Shown piece by piece: positions 60,785 through 64,000 of a DNA stretch of 64,000 nt. The stretch lies in NCBI GenBank assembly GCA_016703105.1, contig JADJCS010000001.1, positions 434,001 to 498,000 on the forward strand, written 5' to 3'. The stretch's first letter is position 1. The number at the start of each line of letters is the position of its first letter. The position numbers and the translations under genes were made by a program. The notes below the pieces were generated by a model. It had not been told where the DNA came from. It saw only the letters and a program-made list of their open reading frames with translations, and searched no databases. This stretch comes from Flavobacteriales bacterium (GTDB taxonomy: Bacteria > Bacteroidota > Bacteroidia > Flavobacteriales_F > PHOS-HE28).

Positions 60785-61288
60785 TCACCGCTTCACCAAT
60801 CGTTGCCCGCCCACGCGCCCATCGGACGCCACTACTTCCACCAGGTAGCTGCCTGCGGCCAGTGCGCTGATATCCACGCTGGCGTTGCCCGGCATCAACG
60901 GCTGCTCCAGCACGATGCGGCCGTCCATGGCACGGATGCGCATGCGCACCACTTGCATGGTGCCGAGCACAGTGATGCGGTCGTGCGCGGGATTGGGCAC
61001 TACGCGCAGCGCATCCGCGGTCGTGGAGGGGACAATGCTTGTGGTCATCTCCGTCACCACCACCGCATCGGGTGCACGTATCGGCGGATTGAAATCGAAG
61101 AAGATGTCCGCGTTGTTGGTGATCACCATGTTCGGCACCACAGGCGGTACCAGCCGGATGCGGAAGCTCGTGAGGCCATGGCTCAGCGCTTCGTTCGTGG
61201 TGCTGTCAGGCAGCAGGATGTCCGCGAACGTCCAGTGCACCGCGCGGTCCGTGAGGAAGTCGACGGTGAAGGGATGCGAGGTAGCCCC
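60785..61288 (-). pseudogene. T9SS-substrate C-terminal part, separated by a frameshift
   Basis: This frame continues a T9SS-substrate repeat domain: ATSHPFTVDFLTDRAVHWTF, LLPDSTTNEALSHGLTSFRI, NADIFFDFNPPI, then a T9SS type A sorting domain (VVPNPAHDRITVLG to GQRLVKR). It has no start of its own. The preceding frame reads TFEQG and then nonsense; one more G in the G4 run at 61285-61288 (minus strand) would give TFEQG-A-TSHPF, the usual family sequence. The piece therefore belongs with the ORF at 61,183-62,247. Confidence 0.72.
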
Positions 61289-62247
61289 TGCTCGAAGGTG
61301 CCCATGTCCACTGCGGCCGGAAGTGTGTCCGACACTACCACTGTGAAGGCCGTATCCGTGCCCGTGTTCTGGAAATGGATGGTGTACTGCAGCCATTCGT
61401 CGGTGCCGATGATGTATTGGGTGTTGCTCTGTCCGCTGCTCGTGCGCACCTCTCTCACGTTGGGGTCGTAGCTGCCCGTTACTGTGCGCTGCACCTCGTC
61501 CGTGTTGTTTGCCAGTGTGCTTTCCGTGAGGGTATTGCTCACGCTGAAGTTGCTGTACAACACGGTGCCCAAGGGTGTACCAGCCGGCACCTTCAAAAGG
61601 ACATGGCATACCGTACTACCGAAGCTCCCGTATGCCGGAAGGTCCCAGGTGATGGTGTTGCCCGAAACGTTCGTCGGCACGGGCGTGGCGCTCAGGTAGG
61701 TCAATGCCGCATCGAAAGTGCAGACCACCGTCACCGGACCGCTCACCTGCGGTGTGGGGTTGCTCACATACGCATGGAGCCCATAGTCGAAGCCCGGCTC
61801 GTGGAGCAGTGGCAGCACGGTCCGCGCGTAGGTCTTGTTCGCCGCCAACTTCACCATGGCCTTCACGGCATGGTCCCGTGTGAACACGGATCCCTTGTCC
61901 ACGGCGGCCATCACTTTGGGCAATGCCGCGACGACCGCTTTGGGCCGCGTATCCGCGATCGCGTCCACCGCGCACATGGCGCCCCACACCATCCGGTTGT
62001 CCTTGCTGGCAAGGAGCCCCACGAAGACGCCAAGGTGCGTGGCGATCAACTCCGAGCGCCGGGCGCCCACCTCGTACAGCACTTTGATGGCATCGTTGCG
62101 CACCGCTTTATCCTTCCCAGTAAGCACGGCTACGAGATCCGATACCCCCTTGGCATCGCGCTTCTTCACGATCACCTCTGCCAGCGCGCTGTTGGGCTGC
62201 TCATCGTTCCGGCCATAGGCCGATGCCAACTCCTCCAATACGCGCAT
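61183..62247 (-). CDS. HEAT-repeat protein fused in frame to a T9SS substrate fragment
   Basis: The first about 150 residues are HEAT-like helical repeats of a cytoplasmic type (LASAYGRNDEQPNSALAEV, VLYEVGARRSELIATHLGVF, SKDNRMVWGAMCAVDAIA, TRDHAVKAMVKLA), ending LPLLHEP near base 61,797. With no break the frame then reads GFDYGLHAYVSNPTPQVSG and TYLSATPVPTNVSGNTITWDLPAYG, which is T9SS-substrate sequence. The signal peptide and N-terminal domains expected of such a protein are missing, and so are the last HEAT repeats. The frame fails at about 61,287. A deletion fusing two genes, or a mis-join in assembly, explains this best. Confidence 0.7.
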   Translation of the reverse strand: MRVLEELASAYGRNDEQPNSALAEVIVKKRDAKGVSDLVAVLTGKDKAVRNDAIKVLYEVGARRSELIATHLGVFVGLLASKDNRMVWGAMCAVDAIADTRPKAVVAALPKVMAAVDKGSVFTRDHAVKAMVKLAANKTYARTVLPLLHEPGFDYGLHAYVSNPTPQVSGPVTVVCTFDAALTYLSATPVPTNVSGNTITWDLPAYGSFGSTVCHVLLKVPAGTPLGTVLYSNFSVSNTLTESTLANNTDEVQRTVTGSYDPNVREVRTSSGQSNTQYIIGTDEWLQYTIHFQNTGTDTAFTVVVSDTLPAAVDMGTFEQGLPRIPSPSTSSRTARCTGRSRTSCCLTAPRTKR

Positions 62248-62304
62248 GGGTTGTCCGCTTGCGTCAAAGATGCTGATCCCTCCCCTTCCCTATCGCGGTA
62301 GCGA

Positions 62305-62802
62305 TCAGCCCTGGCCAGGGAACAACCGCGAAAGGGCGTCCATGGAATCGCACCAACCACCGATATGCGAATCGCGGGAAGCCTCGGTGGCGAGCCCGGT
62401 CTGGCGGAACTCGAGACGGGTGCGTCCCTTCTCGTCGTGGAGGGTGACCTCCACACGCGTCTGGTGGCGTGGCGGGTTCACATCCACCACCGGGCGGTCC
62501 CACTGATGCGTTAGCACGATGCGCTCGATCGGCGAAACCTCGATGTAGGTGCCGTAAGCGAGATAGTCCAGTCCATCCGGCGCGCGCATGGTCACCTTCC
62601 ATTCGCCACCGGTGCGTACGTCGGCTTCGGCCTTCGTGGTGGTGAAAGCGGCGCAGCCGAACCAGTTCGCAAGCATCGCAGGGGTGGTCCAGGCCTTCCA
62701 CACCAGTTCACGCGGTGCTTCGAACACCCGGGTGATGCGGATCTCATCAGCGGCCGGGGTCGTAACGTTGTTCCTGGTGCGTTGGACGGCAAGGGTTTCC
62801 AT
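62305..62802 (-). CDS. SRPBCC (AHSA1-like) domain protein
   Basis: The 165-residue protein has the AHSA1/START-like SRPBCC fold: EIRITRVFEAPRELVWKAWT at the N-terminus, LANWFGC, GGEWKVTMRAPDG, and C-terminal GWCDSMDALSRLF. Such proteins bind hydrophobic ligands or act as Hsp90 co-chaperone-like modules; exact function is not predictable. It is the first of three SRPBCC genes at this end of the window. TATCTTCGCCCC lies 6 bases upstream of the ATG. Confidence 0.88.
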   Translation of the reverse strand: METLAVQRTRNNVTTPAADEIRITRVFEAPRELVWKAWTTPAMLANWFGCAAFTTTKAEADVRTGGEWKVTMRAPDGLDYLAYGTYIEVSPIERIVLTHQWDRPVVDVNPPRHQTRVEVTLHDEKGRTRLEFRQTGLATEASRDSHIGGWCDSMDALSRLFPGQG

Positions 62803-62808
62803 AAGGGG

Positions 62809-62816
62809 CGAAGATA
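62809..62816 (-). promoter_or_regulatory. -7-like box TATCTTCG before the AHSA1-like gene
   Basis: TATCTTCG fits TAnnTTYG and ends 6 bases before the ATG at 62802. Confidence 0.45.
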
Positions 62817-62834
62817 CCCGCCCGCTCCGCTGAC

Positions 62835-63365
62835 CTACTTGCTCCTCTCCACCTCCATCTTCAGTCCGGCCAGACCTGTCTCGAAATCTTTGCCGATCAT
62901 CTTGTCCATGTTCATGAACAAGCCGAAGAGCTTGCCCATAAAGAGGTTCGGCCCGTCCATGGTCCAGCGCACTTTGGTGGCATTGCCTTGCGGGGTGAAA
63001 TGGAAGTGCGTGATGCAGTCGCTCTTGAACGGCCGCACGAAACGCAGATCGATCTTCACACCGCTGTTGCCCGCTTCGAGCACTTCCATGGTGCCTTCGC
63101 CGGCCTTGTTATTGCCGACCCAGCCGTACTTGGCGCCCACACCGCTCTGTGCGCCGCTGTGGTCGCGCTTCATGTTCGGGTCCAGCTTGTCCCAAGGGCT
63201 CCAAGCCATCCACCTGTGGAGGTCAGCGATGTGCGGAAGGATCTTCTCCGGTGGAGCATTGACCACCGTGATGCGTTCGTAATGCACAGTGTTGGGCTTC
63301 ATGGCCGCCGCGATGAGGAGGATGACGAGGATGGACGCTAGGCCGAGAAGGATGTACAGGAGCAT
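62835..63365 (-). CDS. Membrane-anchored SRPBCC family protein
   Basis: The 176-residue protein has an N-terminal transmembrane helix (LLYILLGLASILVILLIAAAM) and an SRPBCC domain (ITVVNAPPEKILPHIADLHRWMAWSPW, YGWVGNNKAGEGTMEV in parts, THFHFTPQGNATKVRWTMDG). This family (polyketide cyclase/dehydrase type) is common in Bacteroidota and of unknown ligand. It is 13 bases downstream of the DoxX gene on the same strand, so the three genes at the end probably form an operon. Confidence 0.85.
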   Translation of the reverse strand: MLLYILLGLASILVILLIAAAMKPNTVHYERITVVNAPPEKILPHIADLHRWMAWSPWDKLDPNMKRDHSGAQSGVGAKYGWVGNNKAGEGTMEVLEAGNSGVKIDLRFVRPFKSDCITHFHFTPQGNATKVRWTMDGPNLFMGKLFGLFMNMDKMIGKDFETGLAGLKMEVERSK

Positions 63366-63378
63366 GGTGTGGGTGTTG

Positions 63379-63768
63379 TCAGTTGTTGGCGGTTGTGTGC
63401 AGTGATAGCCGCTTGTGATGTAGCCAATAGGCCACGAGCAGCACCGCGATGAACAGGAACATCGGGGCCCAAACGCTGACCGGATCACTGATCGCCCAGA
63501 AGGAGATCACCGCGGCGACCAGATCGATGAAAAGGCCGAAGTACGCCCACTCTTTCACGCGCGCAGGGATCATAGGCATCAGGATGGCGATCGCGCCCAG
63601 GATCTTGGCCACGGAGATCATCTGGATGAAGTAGAGCGGGTAGCCCATCTTGACATGCAGGTAATCCACGGCCTGCTCGTTCAGGGTTAGACCCCCGATG
63701 CTGGAGAAGATCATGAAGGCGCTGAAGAGCGCGGTGATGATCCAGTAGGCGATGTTGAGTTCCTTCAT
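63379..63768 (-). CDS. DoxX family membrane protein
   Basis: The 129-residue protein has four transmembrane helices of the DoxX/DoxD-like family (ELNIAYWIITALFSAFMIFSS, MISVAKILGAIAILMPMIP, AYFGLFIDLVAAVISFWAIS, APMFLFIAVLLVAYWL). DoxX-like proteins are linked to redox or membrane stress functions, but this one has no defined role. It overlaps the upstream SRPBCC gene by four bases and probably shares its transcript. Confidence 0.85.
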   Translation of the reverse strand: MKELNIAYWIITALFSAFMIFSSIGGLTLNEQAVDYLHVKMGYPLYFIQMISVAKILGAIAILMPMIPARVKEWAYFGLFIDLVAAVISFWAISDPVSVWAPMFLFIAVLLVAYWLHHKRLSLHTTANN

Positions 63769-64000
63769 TGCTGTTCGGCGTTGGGGCGCGTCATGGCGCG
63801 CCCGTACAGGAGGTTTTCAAGTTTGTCCAGGTTCTCTTCGTTCGCGGCTTTGATAATTGCGCGGATAAGCGTCAGTTCTGCGGCGGTGCTGAAACGCATG
63901 GTCCATTCGATACGGGTACCGCCATCAACTTCGGTCAAAGTCACCATGGCTTTGTAGAAGTGCATCTCCTTCAAGTGGTCGAACTCCAGGTAGCCTGGCG
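63765..64000 (-). CDS. SRPBCC family protein, 3' part (runs off the window)
   Basis: The frame is open through the window end on the minus strand (upstream residues read PGYLEFDHLKEMHFYKAM). It contains GGTRIEWTMRFST and TLIRAIIKAANEENLDKLENLL, typical of the C-terminal strand and helix of an SRPBCC protein. It ends with a four-base overlap with the DoxX gene. Confidence 0.75.
   Translation of the reverse strand, partial: PGYLEFDHLKEMHFYKAMVTLTEVDGGTRIEWTMRFSTAAELTLIRAIIKAANEENLDKLENLLYGRAMTRPNAEQQ

Overview
The window looks like a chromosomal segment of a GC-rich member of the Bacteroidota, most likely Flavobacteriales-related. Six secreted proteins end in a type A type IX secretion (T9SS) sorting domain. 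A gldA-gldF-gldG gliding/T9SS ABC transporter is present. Promoter-like boxes follow the Bacteroidota TAnnTTTG pattern, here often TAnnTTYG, and sit unusually close to start codons. There are no rRNA genes, CRISPR arrays, phage genes or transposases. One tRNA-Ser(UGA) is present.

Layout. 1-2.1 kb: the 3' end of an EF-G gene and a flavin-dependent halogenase-like oxidoreductase. 2.1-11.5 kb: an M1 peptidase, a response regulator and, divergently, an operon of a ThiF/E1-nitroreductase fusion, a GNAT-like acyltransferase, a 7TMR-DISM sensor kinase (frameshifted) and a receiver-PAS-kinase hybrid. 11.5-14 kb: a T9SS substrate and a small secreted protein. 14-21 kb: phenylacetate degradation genes (paaE divergent from paaABC-paaD-paaG-paaH), interrupted by a frameshifted lipoprotein gene and a decayed TonB-domain gene. 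21-23.2 kb: YceI, DUF2461 and an O6-alkylguanine methyltransferase. 23.2-27.4 kb: gldA, gldF (frameshifted), gldG and a DUF4340 gene. 27.5-31 kb: a tightly coupled trio of C39-like peptidase, RimK-like ATP-grasp ligase and GCS2-type ligase, the best candidate for an undercharacterised biosynthetic system.

31-52.6 kb: T9SS substrates and secreted peptidases (M36-like, M1), an MBL hydrolase, tRNA-Ser, a GWxTD protein, a glycosyltransferase, aroQ, a XerD-like recombinase, a LytTR regulator, a class V aminotransferase, an outer-membrane barrel and a TPR lipoprotein. 52.6-58.6 kb: an H1-like basic protein, a 32-residue membrane protein, an AI-2E family permease, Hsp20, a radical SAM protein and ppsA. 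58.6-59.5 kb: three palindromic repeats surround a GIY-YIG nuclease gene and a displaced, diverged copy of the ppsA 3' end. 59.4-64 kb: an RsbRD-type histidine kinase whose C-terminal tail is encoded by one of those repeats, a HEAT-repeat/T9SS chimera with a frameshift, two SRPBCC proteins, a DoxX protein and a third, partial SRPBCC gene.

Four genes carry a single-base frameshift, and a fifth relic may. Every one is repaired by adding one base, usually in a short homopolymer. That pattern fits uncorrected deletion errors in a long-read or metagenome assembly at least as well as real gene decay. Gene calls rest on reading frames, motifs and family knowledge only; no database was searched.
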